Below, one piece after another: positions 7,518 to 16,155 of a stretch of 60,049 nucleotides of DNA; within the stretch, counting starts at the first letter, position 1; each line of letters opens with the position of its first letter. The notes under the pieces are model-generated. The model was not told where the DNA came from. It did not search any database and saw nothing but the letters and a program-made list of their open reading frames with translations. This stretch comes from Algoriphagus ratkowskyi (GTDB taxonomy: Bacteria; Bacteroidota; Bacteroidia; Cytophagales; Cyclobacteriaceae): contig NZ_MSSV01000026.1 in the NCBI RefSeq assembly GCF_002150505.1, forward strand, positions 1 through 60,049. Reading direction: 5' to 3'. The translations under genes were made by a program, and so were the position numbers.

Positions 7518-8242
7518 GTCTATCAGAACAATCTATTATCGGAGAATTAGTAGCTACAGATTACCGTTATGCTACCGTATTTCAAAATAACAAAATTGAC
7601 TTCTGCTGCCAAGGCAATAGAACCATTGAGGAGGCCTGCGACAGAAAAAAGGTAAGTATTGATGCCTTGCTTGTTGAATTGAATAATGCTGCTCAAGTAA
7701 CAGATGGAGCTTCAACAGATTTTAATTCTTGGCCATTGGATTTGCTAGCCACTTATATTGAGAAAAAGCATCATCGCTATGTAGAATCTCGAATCACTGA
7801 GATCAAACCAATGCTCGCTAAAATTGTCAAAGTTCATGGTGATATGCATCCAGAATTGCTTGAGGTAGAAGAACTATTTCTAGGATCAGCTGGAGAACTT
7901 ACTGCACACATGAAGAAAGAGGAGTTTATTTTATTTCCATTTGTAAAAAAACTAGTCGAAGCCCAAGAAAGCAATACCGAAGTGACTCCGGGTCAATTTG
8001 GCACAGTAGCTAATCCTATCGCCATGATGATGGATGAGCATTCAGCAGAAGGAGAGCGATTTAGAAAAATTGCCGAAATAACCAACGATTACACTCCTCC
8101 AAAAGGTGCTTGTACTACCTATATGGTAACTTTCTCATTGTTAAAGGAATTTGAACAAGACTTACATCATCATATTCACTTGGAGAATAATATATTGTTC
8201 CCTAAAGCAATTGAATTAGAAAAAACATTAGTTTATGCCTAA
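7514..8242 (+). CDS. ric: RIC/ScdA-type iron-sulfur cluster repair di-iron protein
   Basis: Cytoplasmic di-iron protein that helps restore iron-sulfur centres damaged by nitric oxide or peroxide (YtfE/ScdA family). 242 residues from the ATG that overlaps the preceding stop; longer in-frame starts would run back through that gene. The N-terminal ScdA domain holds the paired cysteines in NKIDFCCQGNRTIEEAC. The hemerythrin-like part supplies metal ligands in KKHHRYVES (about 78-86), HMKKEEFILFP (about 133), DEHSAEGERF and the run DLHHHIHLENNILFP near the end. Its presence in an operon headed by an NsrR-like protein is a classical NO-stress association. Confidence 0.93.
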   Translation: MSLSEQSIIGELVATDYRYATVFQNNKIDFCCQGNRTIEEACDRKKVSIDALLVELNNAAQVTDGASTDFNSWPLDLLATYIEKKHHRYVESRITEIKPMLAKIVKVHGDMHPELLEVEELFLGSAGELTAHMKKEEFILFPFVKKLVEAQESNTEVTPGQFGTVANPIAMMMDEHSAEGERFRKIAEITNDYTPPKGACTTYMVTFSLLKEFEQDLHHHIHLENNILFPKAIELEKTLVYA

Positions 8243-8717
8243 TCAGCCAATTAAGAGACACAAATTTCTTCAGCCTTTAAGCCGTGATCATCATCACGGC
8301 TTATTGTTCTGCTGGAAGATCAGATCAGGCGTAAAGCGTGGGATTGAGGTGAGCAGAATGAAAGGACATTTGAAATGGTTCTGGGATACGCATTTGGTGG
8401 CTCATTTTGCAGAAGAGGAAGCCGTTGTCTTTCCTATTTTGGGAAATGAAGACGAGTTAATCAAGCAAGCGCTTTGTGAACATTCGGAATTGGAAAAACT
8501 ATTTTCTCAAGAGGATATGGATTATGAGTTTTTGAATTACCTCCAAATTGCCTTGGAAAAACATATTCGATTTGAGGAGCGAATTCTTTTCAACAAAATC
8601 CAAGAATTGGCTACGCCTGATCAATTGGCAAAAGTGGAACAGCATAATGCAGCTGAGGGTGAAGAGCTGGACTGGGAAGATGACTATTGGAACTGGAAGA
8701 AGTTGGAGTCAGAGTAA
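8235..8717 (+). CDS. Hemerythrin-like HHE domain protein
   Basis: 160-residue four-helix protein with hemerythrin ligands spaced along the helices: LSRDHHHGLLFCWK near the start, HLVAHFAEEEAVVFP, EHSELEKLF and EKHIRFEERILF. It lacks the N-terminal Cys pair of the RIC family. The gene begins inside the last codons of ric (8-bp overlap), so it is co-translated. A likely role is binding of NO, oxygen or iron in the cytoplasm in support of the repair protein; the ligand is not known. It is the last gene of the cluster, and no clear hairpin terminator follows. Confidence 0.87.
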   Translation: MPNQPIKRHKFLQPLSRDHHHGLLFCWKIRSGVKRGIEVSRMKGHLKWFWDTHLVAHFAEEEAVVFPILGNEDELIKQALCEHSELEKLFSQEDMDYEFLNYLQIALEKHIRFEERILFNKIQELATPDQLAKVEQHNAAEGEELDWEDDYWNWKKLESE

Positions 8718-9103
8718 CTCGTCTCCTTTATAGATTAGCAGAATAGTAGGTAGCAATGAGATACTCACTTTAAATATTTGGGAATGTATCAACCTTTTTG
8801 GATACTTAAACGTTGGTGATATAAGCATTAGAAAATAGCATTCAAATATGTTTTTAGCTATTTTCGTATTAAACAATAAAGCATCTATTGAATTCTCACT
8901 TGTCACATATTTCGTTTGGTACTTTAACTGCAGTCTCGGCTGGCAGTCCAGATATTTGTGTCTTTTGTAAAAAGAATAAAGCCTTTATTTCTTAGCCCTC
9001 TGTGATTTCTAGTATTACGTAGGTAGGGCAATTTTTCCAGACTCCTTACTATTCTTTACCCGTCAAAATTTTGCTCGGGTTCACTTTAATACTTCAAAAT
9101 ATT
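8718..9103. other. Spacer between the NO-type cluster and the Rnk-like gene
   Basis: No convincing gene. A 65-codon minus-strand frame runs over much of it but has no family features and no promoter. An imperfect inverted pair (AAGAATAAAG / CTTTATTTCTT, about 8970-8992) is the only structure seen; it is not followed by a T tract. Confidence 0.5.
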
Positions 9104-9490
9104 ATGAAGCCAATACTCACAAAATCAGATTATGAAACGATCAAGGAATTGATCCTCAATACTCCTTCTCATTTGAGAACTAAGGAAATTTCTTTGCTTG
9201 CTAGAGAAATAGAACTAGCAAAGAAAGTCGTTGATTCTAAAATTGAGCCTCAGGTGATTCGTATTAATTCTTTTTTTGAAGTTCAGGATGTAGCTTCAGG
9301 AAAGCTCCTGAATTTCCAATTGACTCTACCAAAGAATAGCAACCTAGAAGATAAAAAGCTATCGGTACTATCTCCTTTAGGTGTAGCATTAATAGGATTT
9401 CAAGAAGGAATGGAGATCGAATGGCTTTTGCCAGGAGGGATGAAAAAACTGAAAATTCTAAAAGTTCAAACTCATGTACATGCAGATTGA
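9104..9490 (+). CDS. Rnk/GreA-GreB-like RNA polymerase-binding protein
   Basis: 128 residues; the ATG at 9104 is chosen over an upstream in-frame start because family similarity begins there. The C-terminal half has the FKBP-like fold signature of the GreA/GreB/Rnk family: LNFQLTLP (about 72-79), LSVLSPLGVALIGFQEGMEIEWLLPGG (about 89-115). The N-terminal part is short and helical (about residues 3-50), as in Rnk proteins, not the long coiled coil of GreA. Such proteins bind the secondary channel of RNA polymerase. It is monocistronic and ends at a strong hairpin shared with the converging ilvE gene. Confidence 0.82.
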   Translation: MKPILTKSDYETIKELILNTPSHLRTKEISLLAREIELAKKVVDSKIEPQVIRINSFFEVQDVASGKLLNFQLTLPKNSNLEDKKLSVLSPLGVALIGFQEGMEIEWLLPGGMKKLKILKVQTHVHAD

Positions 9491-9526
9491 AAAAAGGCTG
9501 TCTATTTTTTATAGACAGCCTTTTTT
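9490..9526. terminator. Bidirectional terminator between Rnk-like gene and ilvE
   Basis: Inverted repeat AAAAAAGGCTGTCTAT / ATAGACAGCCTTTTTT with a short T loop. A and T tracts on both flanks make it usable on both strands, and the two genes converge on it. Confidence 0.93.
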
Positions 9527-9550
9527 AATTTTTTATGGTAAGGTTACTTT

Positions 9551-10630
9551 TTAAATAGTAATGATCCAATTATGCTCATCAACTAATTGACCGTATTTAA
9601 TTCCGTCTAATTCTGCAAGCACACGATTCGAAAATGCATCTTCAGATTTCTTTGGAAGGATATAGTCTTTCCCATTTACGTTGATACGTTCGATATGAGC
9701 TATTGTAGCGGCAGTACCTGTCCCAAAAGCTTCTTCAAGCGTACCATCTATCAATGCAGCTTCCAGCTCTGCTACAGTTAGGAATTTTTCTTCCAAAGGT
9801 TCGTTCCAGTCCTTAGCCAATTGAATTACAGAAGCTCTGGTTATGCCTTTGAGAATAGTACCAGTATTTACCGGTGCAGTGATCAGTTTATCACTGATTT
9901 TGAACATGACGTTCATCGTTCCACTTTCCTCGATTTTGCTATGACTTTTTCCGTCTGTCCAGAGTAATTGATCGTACCCGGCTTTTTGAGCCTGACGAGC
10001 AGGGTAAAGTGAAGCCGCATAATTGCCTGCAGTTTTTGCTGCCCCTACGCCGCCTTCCGTTGCACGGGTAAATGTTGTTTCTACTTTTACACTTACCGGC
10101 TTACTGTAGTAATTCCCTACCGGACAGGTAAGGATGATGAATTTGTAGGTGTCCGAAGGTTTTACACCGATGTAATCATCCGTTGCAAACATGAATGGGC
10201 GCAAATATAAGGATGCGCCTTTTGCTGTTGGTACCCAAGCTCTTTCTAGATCGATAAGTTGCGTAAGTCCTTCCATAAAGATTTCCTCAGGGATCTCCGG
10301 CATACACATACGATCCGCTGATTCATTCAGTCGCTTCCAATTTGCATCAGGACGAAAGACTAAAATCTTTCCATCCTCATTTCTGTAAGCTTTCATCCCT
10401 TCGAAAATCGACTGACCGTAATGCAATGTTGCATTGGCAGGATTTAGGCTAAGTGGGGCATAAGGCTCAATTCTCATATCAGACCATGCGCCATCTTTGT
10501 AGTCCGCCACAAACATGTGATCACTAATTGTGCGACCAAATACTAAGTTTGAGAAATCTGTTTCCGCTAATCTAGAGTTCTGAACTTTAGTTATCGGTAG
10601 GGCAAGTTGTGTCTTCATTGGTTTTGCCAT
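9551..10630 (-). CDS. ilvE: Branched-chain amino acid aminotransferase
   Basis: PLP enzyme (class IV fold) that interconverts Val, Leu and Ile with their 2-oxo acids in the cytoplasm; 359 residues, the length of the longer BCAT-II type. Visible signatures are EPYAPLSLNPA (55-65), the substrate-loop SIFEGMKAYR (74-83), RPFMFATDDYIGV (144-156) and GGVGAAKTAGNYAASL with the probable PLP lysine K199. Near the C-terminus EEAFGTGTAATI is the phosphate-binding segment. Start at the first ATG. It stands alone between a bidirectional terminator and a 183-nt spacer, so it is probably monocistronic. Confidence 0.96.
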   Translation of the reverse strand: MAKPMKTQLALPITKVQNSRLAETDFSNLVFGRTISDHMFVADYKDGAWSDMRIEPYAPLSLNPANATLHYGQSIFEGMKAYRNEDGKILVFRPDANWKRLNESADRMCMPEIPEEIFMEGLTQLIDLERAWVPTAKGASLYLRPFMFATDDYIGVKPSDTYKFIILTCPVGNYYSKPVSVKVETTFTRATEGGVGAAKTAGNYAASLYPARQAQKAGYDQLLWTDGKSHSKIEESGTMNVMFKISDKLITAPVNTGTILKGITRASVIQLAKDWNEPLEEKFLTVAELEAALIDGTLEEAFGTGTAATIAHIERINVNGKDYILPKKSEDAFSNRVLAELDGIKYGQLVDEHNWIITI

Positions 10631-10782
10631 TAGTCTGGCTGTGCCAGGATTTATATTGAATATTAGTTAGATCCGCAATTGTACCAGTATTAGGCATAAA
10701 GCGATTAATTTACAGTAAAACCTTATTTCCTCTACTTTTATCTTCCAGCCTGATAAATAAAGTTGAAAAGGTTACTTGATAG

Positions 10783-10800
10783 ATCCGATAACTATCGGAT
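10783..10800. repeat. Short palindrome ATCCGATA-AC-TATCGGAT
   Basis: Perfect 8-bp arms around AC, upstream of ilvE and just after the adenosyltransferase gene (both minus strand). A closely related palindrome occurs at 47434-47451, which suggests a dispersed short palindromic repeat; no T tract supports a terminator. Confidence 0.6.
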
Positions 10801-10813
10801 GAGGATTGTCAGT

Positions 10814-11365
10814 TTATTTATTTCTGGGGTTCCAAGTTACTTCATCTACTTTCAGTTCTAGTGCCATCATTCTGCCGAGTACGAAAAGATAGTCAGATAG
10901 TCGATTTAAGTATTGTATTACTAATTCAGAAACCGGTTCTATTAAATTCAGTTCTACTGACAAGCGTTCCGCACGTCGACATACTGTACGAGCAAGATGG
11001 CAAAATGAAACGGATTGGTGTCCCCCAGGCAAAATAAATGCAGTAAGAGGAGGGAGCAATTCTTGCATTTGGTCCATTTCCTGCTCTAAGAGTGCTATAT
11101 CTGAAAGCTGTAAATCTGGTTTTTTTACCTTGTCTTTGCCAGGAGCGGTGGCTAGATCTGCCCCAAGAGTAAATAAGCGATCCTGAATCTCCTTCAAAAG
11201 ATCAGTTCTCTTTTCATTTACGGATTGATCTCGAAGTAAGCCAATGTAGGAGTTGAGTTCATCAACTGTTCCGTAGGCATCAATTCTTAAGTTAGATTTC
11301 GCTACGCGTGTGCCTCCTAATAATGATGTGTTCCCTTGATCGCCTGTTTTTGTATAGATTTTCAT
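10814..11365 (-). CDS. PduO-type cob(I)alamin adenosyltransferase
   Basis: Transfers the adenosyl group of ATP to cob(I)alamin or a corrinoid precursor, making adenosylcobalamin. 183 residues with the family N-terminus MKIYTKTGDQGNTSLLGG (ATP-binding TKTGDxG motif, residues 4-11), RIDAYGTVDELNSYIG (28-43), and the C-terminal ATP/cobalamin helices with CHLARTVCRRAERLS (about 122-136) and the terminal YLNRLSDYLFVLGR. Start at the ATG directly before MKIYTKTGD. The cell also has a B12-dependent methionine synthase in this window. It lies 61 nt behind the ABC ATPase gene and may be co-transcribed. Confidence 0.93.
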   Translation of the reverse strand: MKIYTKTGDQGNTSLLGGTRVAKSNLRIDAYGTVDELNSYIGLLRDQSVNEKRTDLLKEIQDRLFTLGADLATAPGKDKVKKPDLQLSDIALLEQEMDQMQELLPPLTAFILPGGHQSVSFCHLARTVCRRAERLSVELNLIEPVSELVIQYLNRLSDYLFVLGRMMALELKVDEVTWNPRNK

Positions 11366-11426
11366 CTCTGTGTACTTGTTTCTCTTAGGACAAAAATAGG
11401 AATCTATTTCAAATTATAAGGTCTGA

Positions 11427-12143
11427 TCAAACATGCATCGACACTCCGCGAGTAGGATTAGGGTTAATAGTGTCAGTTTCTACCAATCCATCTCGTAGTC
11501 TTACGATTCTGTGGGCGTAATGAGCGATGTCATCCTCATGTGTTACCATGATGATCGTATTGCCACCAGAATGCAATTCATGAAACAGCTCCATGATACC
11601 ATAAGAGGTTTTTGAGTCTAGATTACCTGTTGGCTCATCTGCAAGGATGATACTCGGGTTGTTAACCAATGCTCTGGCAATAGCTACACGTTGTCTTTGC
11701 CCACCGGAAAGCTCATTTGGGCGGTGCTTAGTTCTGTCGCCTAGTCCCACATTGGATAAAGCTTGAAAAGCGATTTCCTCCCGATCAGATTTACTCAAAC
11801 CTGCATAGACTAATGGTAGTGCTACATTTTCTAAGCAACTAGCTCTGGGTAGTAAATTAAATGTCTGGAAAACGAATCCAATTTCCTTATTTCGAATCTC
11901 GGCTAATTCGTTTTCTGTCATGTCGGAAACGTCTTTATTGTTCAATACGTAGGATCCGGAAGTAGGCGTGTCTAAGCAGCCAATGATATTCATCAAAGTT
12001 GATTTACCGGAACCAGAAGGACCCATGAACGCAACATATTCACCTTTATCTACAGAAATTGAAACAGATTTGAGCGCTTGAATAATTTCAGAGCCCATTC
12101 TGTAAGTCTTATTGATTTCAGTGGTTTCTATTATTTTGGTCAT
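11427..12143 (-). CDS. ABC transporter ATP-binding protein, MacB/LolD type
   Basis: Cytoplasmic ATPase of a type VII ABC system, 238 residues from the ATG before TKIIETTEINKTY; an in-frame start 20 codons upstream adds unrelated residues. Walker A GPSGSGKST (about 43-51), Q loop in FVFQTFNLLPR, signature LSGGQRQR, Walker B IILADEPTGNLD and the H loop in VTHEDD are all intact. The TFNLLPRASCLENVALPL segment is characteristic of the LolD/MacB group, which works on lipoproteins or exported small molecules. No permease gene is next to it: the 927-residue membrane protein upstream is not a FtsX/MacB permease. Its partner is therefore elsewhere or unknown. Confidence 0.93.
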   Translation of the reverse strand: MTKIIETTEINKTYRMGSEIIQALKSVSISVDKGEYVAFMGPSGSGKSTLMNIIGCLDTPTSGSYVLNNKDVSDMTENELAEIRNKEIGFVFQTFNLLPRASCLENVALPLVYAGLSKSDREEIAFQALSNVGLGDRTKHRPNELSGGQRQRVAIARALVNNPSIILADEPTGNLDSKTSYGIMELFHELHSGGNTIIMVTHEDDIAHYAHRIVRLRDGLVETDTINPNPTRGVSMHV

Positions 12144-12219
12144 GGTTCGGGTTTTTGCTAAAGTTAATATGCTGGGATGGGAAATAGGTTTCCACTCGTA
12201 CAAAAAACGTTAATAGGAA

Positions 12220-15003
12220 TCAATAGTTCAAGTTTTGGAGGGATTCAAGCTCCTCCATGCTAATCCATTGTTTTAATATTTCTAGCGATTCATCTGCGTA
12301 ATTGTCAAGACCGCTGGCTCTTGCAGCACTTATTTTTTCAAGCCAAAGTATTGGATCACGATTAAATTCAGTGGCAGCGTTTAAAATTTCATATTGTGTC
12401 AGGGGATCTGTGTTTATTTCTACTGCACTAATAATCAGTGGGCTAAGGTATGGGTTAGCAACTAAATCGTCGCTACTTCTGATCCAAGAGATAAATGATT
12501 TGACTGCGTCTTTATTCTTAAGGTCTGGATTGTTTACAAAAATCTCAAGCTCATCCAACGGACCTATTTTGGCAGTAATTAATATTGATAATTCTTTCAA
12601 TTCTCCCTGCGTTAATCCGTGGGCTTTGTGTGCTACCAAGCGTATTGCTATGTCCGTTTTCAACTCACTTTCTGGAAGTGCCCGCCATTGAGACAGGAGC
12701 ATTTGAGGTGAGGTTTGGTGGAAATTGCTGATTATATTCAAATACTCTGGAATTGCAGCATCCTCACTAGCAAGATAAGATGGCAATTGAACCTGGTATG
12801 TTTCTCGTATTTCTAATGCTTTTTCTGGCATTCCAGCAAGTCCAAAAATACTCCAGTGCTGTGTGTTGAATCCTTGAAAACCTTTTTCTTCAGCTGCAAT
12901 GAATTCATTTGCTGACTTTTGAAAATCTAGGTTTTGTGCCAAAATAGTACCTGAAAGTTGTAAGTAATACCCTGCATCATTTGGGTTTCTGAATGCCAAT
13001 CCGTTTAAGTTTTTCACGGCCTCGGTAACTCTACCAGCGGCCATACTTCTGATCACTGAAGTTTCCTGTAAGGACATCAAGTAGTCGAGCATTTCTGGCT
13101 TTTGTCCCAAGCTATCTAGATAAACCAAATCCTTGCTTGGATCATCTCTGTCAATTTGAGAAAATAAGTTTCTCCAGCCTGCATTGATCAGCATGGGTGA
13201 ATCTTCTGTTTCAAGATGATCTTTTATGGATTGCAAAAGTGCTTTAGGGGGCACATTTGCTAGTGCATTAGAAGAAGCAAGCGCGTTGATTTGCGTGATT
13301 AAATCTGACGATTGAATTGGAGAGATTTCAGGTTGCCCAAGTTTGGTTTTTAGCGCTGAGAGATTTGAGTTCAACACTGGATTATCATGTCCATTATTTT
13401 TCATCAACTCCAAACTCTCAGTTGATTTGTTGACTTTGGTGTAAAGCAAACTTAGGTTATTGAGCAGATGTGGTTCATTCGGAAAAATGTCCAAGCCTCT
13501 TTCCAAAAAATAAATAGCATCGAATACATTGTTTTCTTGATGTAATCTATCACTTAAGAGTAAAATATTGTCCACCTGTGGGACATTTACCATGCTTTCT
13601 TCCAAATGTTCTTTTGCCAAGGTAGGTTGCTTCAGTTCAAACAGTAGTTGAGCGGTAGCAAACTTAGCTTTTGGGTTTTTTCGATACCGTATCCACGCAT
13701 TTTCGTAAAGAATACTCGCTTCTAGCTTCTTGTCAATTTGATAGTAATAATCAGCAAGAATATTACTTGTCATAGCACTAGCCTGAACACCAATTATACC
13801 TCCAGTATAGGTAGTCAGTACTAGAATAACAATTAAGCCACCTATTCTAACATGATAGTATACAAGCGAATATGGCTTATATAAAACCTTTTCTATAGCC
13901 TTTCCAGAATTCATAACGGACATGAAATTCGCGAGTAAATAGACATAGAAAAATAACGTAAAACCTATTTGAGAATAGACTAACAAATGTTTGAATAATT
14001 CTTCACCAGGTTGATTTCCCGAGAGCTTCAATTTCCATACAAGCCATAGCGAAAGTCCAAATCCAAGTAAATACAATGCTTTTATCACTGCTGGAGTCGA
14101 GACTAACTCCTCGCTTTGTAATACTTTTTCACCAATAGAAATCCAACCTAATATGCCTAGTGGCAAAAGAAAGAAAAGAGGTGAGAAAGTTGGCAAAGGT
14201 AAATTCATTCCTCCCTGCAAATCCAGTAGAAGGATGAAAAGTGTCCCAATGTAAAGTAATGAGATGATGCTTATTTGTGCCGTGATGTTCAGATTGAGGT
14301 TATGATTGACCCTGGCAAGCAAAATGTAAATTCCAGAAAGAATACTATGTCCATTCCAAAAGACCCAAGCAAGAGCTAGGCAGAAACCTATGGTTAAAGA
14401 ATGCTCGGCAAAGTAAATTTCAGGACTTGTGATTGGGCTCAGTTTAATTAAGATAGCTAATCCAGAAAATGTCGAAACAAAAAGGAAAAACCATTTGATC
14501 GTCAGATGTATTTTTTGACCCCAGATATGAAAATATATGAGTGGAATCAGTGTAGCACCCAACAAGATGATCAAAGGGTAATTGGTACTTTGGCCACCGA
14601 TGTTCATCCCGTTGAAATCGCTGAACGTGAGTAGCACAATCCATGCAATGCCTCCGAGTATAAAATAGGTTTTTTTGAATTCTGTGAGCAAAGTCAAAAC
14701 GCTTACAGCTCCGATCCAAACGATGCAAGCATAAATGTAGGATTCAGTGAGATAAATTTTTGGAGAAAGAGCTTTATATTCTTGAAAAACCAAGAAATTA
14801 TCTACTTGAATAGGAAAAGAAATCGGGCCGATTTGTACCCAGTCGAATGGGATGGAAATGCTATCTAAAAATGATGCTGCCTGGATATTGACATAGGGCT
14901 GAGTATTGAAAATCAGGTAATATAGTGCAAAAATCCCTCCTAAAATGATAAATAGGAGGGCAGTGATTTTAAAAAGAGTCGAGGTTTTCAAGGTGGTTTT
15001 CAA
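12220..15003 (-). CDS. Large membrane protein with C-terminal TPR region
   Basis: 927 residues, no family name recognised. The first half has about ten to twelve hydrophobic helices (first at residues 12-32, last at about 395-415, YYHVRIGGLIVILVLTTYTGGIIG). From about 425 on it is soluble and helical with TPR-like repeats (LADYYYQIDKKLEASILYENAWIRYRKN; AIYFLERGLDIFPNEPHLLNNLSLLYTKV; NPNDAGYYLQLSGTILAQNLDFQKSANEFIAAE). The architecture suggests a membrane-bound assembly or scaffold protein. The likely start is a TTG 5 nt after gatC, with GGAG 8 nt upstream; no ATG fits. Co-transcription with gatC and possibly the ABC ATPase is likely. Confidence 0.75.
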   Translation of the reverse strand: MKTTLKTSTLFKITALLFIILGGIFALYYLIFNTQPYVNIQAASFLDSISIPFDWVQIGPISFPIQVDNFLVFQEYKALSPKIYLTESYIYACIVWIGAVSVLTLLTEFKKTYFILGGIAWIVLLTFSDFNGMNIGGQSTNYPLIILLGATLIPLIYFHIWGQKIHLTIKWFFLFVSTFSGLAILIKLSPITSPEIYFAEHSLTIGFCLALAWVFWNGHSILSGIYILLARVNHNLNLNITAQISIISLLYIGTLFILLLDLQGGMNLPLPTFSPLFFLLPLGILGWISIGEKVLQSEELVSTPAVIKALYLLGFGLSLWLVWKLKLSGNQPGEELFKHLLVYSQIGFTLFFYVYLLANFMSVMNSGKAIEKVLYKPYSLVYYHVRIGGLIVILVLTTYTGGIIGVQASAMTSNILADYYYQIDKKLEASILYENAWIRYRKNPKAKFATAQLLFELKQPTLAKEHLEESMVNVPQVDNILLLSDRLHQENNVFDAIYFLERGLDIFPNEPHLLNNLSLLYTKVNKSTESLELMKNNGHDNPVLNSNLSALKTKLGQPEISPIQSSDLITQINALASSNALANVPPKALLQSIKDHLETEDSPMLINAGWRNLFSQIDRDDPSKDLVYLDSLGQKPEMLDYLMSLQETSVIRSMAAGRVTEAVKNLNGLAFRNPNDAGYYLQLSGTILAQNLDFQKSANEFIAAEEKGFQGFNTQHWSIFGLAGMPEKALEIRETYQVQLPSYLASEDAAIPEYLNIISNFHQTSPQMLLSQWRALPESELKTDIAIRLVAHKAHGLTQGELKELSILITAKIGPLDELEIFVNNPDLKNKDAVKSFISWIRSSDDLVANPYLSPLIISAVEINTDPLTQYEILNAATEFNRDPILWLEKISAARASGLDNYADESLEILKQWISMEELESLQNLNY

Positions 15004-15008
15004 GTTCG

Positions 15009-15296
15009 TTACTCCATTACTTTCGGTACTCGGAAGTAGTCGTCGTCGCTCTTTGGAGCATTTTTCATTCCAGCTTCATGAGAAAGCTGATGACCGATTT
15101 TATCTTCCCGCATGTCATTTACTTCCGATGACATGGTAGTAAGAGGTTCCACATTCTCTGTGTCTATTTCATCTAATTTCTCCACCCAATCGAGGATTTG
15201 ACTCATGTCAGAAGACATTTTATCTGCACTACTTTCGTCAAACTCCAACCTTGCCAAGTGTGCTATTTTTTTAATTGAATTGGTATCTATTTTCAT
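15009..15296 (-). CDS. gatC: Asp-tRNA(Asn)/Glu-tRNA(Gln) amidotransferase subunit C
   Basis: Small chaperone-like subunit of the GatCAB transamidase that makes Gln-tRNA(Gln) and Asn-tRNA(Asn); 95 residues, normal length. The N-terminal helix IKKIAHLARLEFDES and the sequence MSQILDWVEKLDEIDTENVEPLTTM are diagnostic, and the C-terminal MKNAPKSDDDYFRVPKVME is the usual tail that wraps the GatA subunit. gatA and gatB are not in the window, which is common. The stop codon lies 5 nt before the large membrane protein start. Confidence 0.95.
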   Translation of the reverse strand: MKIDTNSIKKIAHLARLEFDESSADKMSSDMSQILDWVEKLDEIDTENVEPLTTMSSEVNDMREDKIGHQLSHEAGMKNAPKSDDDYFRVPKVME

Positions 15297-15432
15297 GTGT
15301 TTAGATTCAAGTTTTTAACCTCATCCCCTGATAATTTTCGGGACTATAGGAAGAGTTTTTGCTAAATAAATTTGAAAGCTATCAGGACATTCTTCTGTGA
15401 AGCTCTATTCGTTATGTTTGAATTCAGGAGCA

Positions 15433-16155
15433 TTAATTATCACGATCTAGCTGATTCTGAATTACCTCAAAGCATTTGTCTTTTAATGCTTTTTCTGATT
15501 CAAAATTTTCAGAAATCAACGGCTCGTGGAGCACCATCTTGGCGGATCTCCAGTGAAATAAAAGATTTCCGTCGTCGGGCAAAATTAGGTGATTATAGGA
15601 TAAAGTGACAGGGATAATCGGGATTTGTTTGTCTTTGGCCATCCGAAAAGGTCCATTTTTGAAAGGGATCATCTCAGGAGGGTTCTTAGATGAGATTCCT
15701 CCTTCAGGAAAAATAATTACTGAGCTGCCGGATTCCAGTGCTTTTTCGGTTTGCTTCATAGACTCAGCCCTGCTTTTCAAGCGATCTCTATCTACTGCAA
15801 TATGTAGGTTCTTGAAATAATATCCGAAAAGGGGTGCCTTTTGAATAGAGGCTTTGCCTACAAAAAGCACATCTCCTGGAATCAAACCCATCATAGCTAT
15901 ATCCAGGTAGCTGAAGTGGTTTGCCAGAAAAATGTAAGGTTTGTTTTTTTCAAACTTTTTAGTTTTCTGAATCTCTACCCGAAGGAAAATGAAGATGAAA
16001 TATCCTCTGGCCCAGTAGCGATTTATTTTTCGTCCATATTTATTCCAGCCGGGAACCCAGATGCATATCAGTATAATTGGAAAAAAAAGTAGAAAGCTAA
16101 GCGCGAAAATTAAAATGGCATAGATAGAATACAGCCTGGCGAGTAGCTTACCCAT
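15433..16155 (-). CDS. plsC: 1-acyl-sn-glycerol-3-phosphate acyltransferase family protein
   Basis: Membrane acyltransferase of phospholipid synthesis (acyl transfer to lysophosphatidic acid or a related lipid). 240 residues: a membrane helix at the N-terminus (about 10-32), then the catalytic HX4D motif in ANHFSYLDIAM (about 77-87), the glycerophosphate-binding VGKASIQKAPLFGYYF, and FPEGGIS (about 148-154, motif III). Downstream IPIIPVTLSYN is motif IV. The start codon overlaps the end of the truncated hemoglobin gene by 8 bp. The true acyl acceptor cannot be read from the sequence; ornithine-lipid or other lysolipid acyltransferases are alternatives. Confidence 0.9.
   Translation of the reverse strand: MGKLLARLYSIYAILIFALSFLLFFPIILICIWVPGWNKYGRKINRYWARGYFIFIFLRVEIQKTKKFEKNKPYIFLANHFSYLDIAMMGLIPGDVLFVGKASIQKAPLFGYYFKNLHIAVDRDRLKSRAESMKQTEKALESGSSVIIFPEGGISSKNPPEMIPFKNGPFRMAKDKQIPIIPVTLSYNHLILPDDGNLLFHWRSAKMVLHEPLISENFESEKALKDKCFEVIQNQLDRDN

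Noticed and set aside
8709..8906. 65-codon minus-strand frame after the hemerythrin gene
   Set aside because: Hydrophobic low-complexity composition from AT-rich DNA; no start signal or family similarity.
12220..15003. The large membrane protein as the ABC permease
   Set aside because: It lacks a FtsX/MacB-type permease pattern, having many helices followed by TPR repeats.
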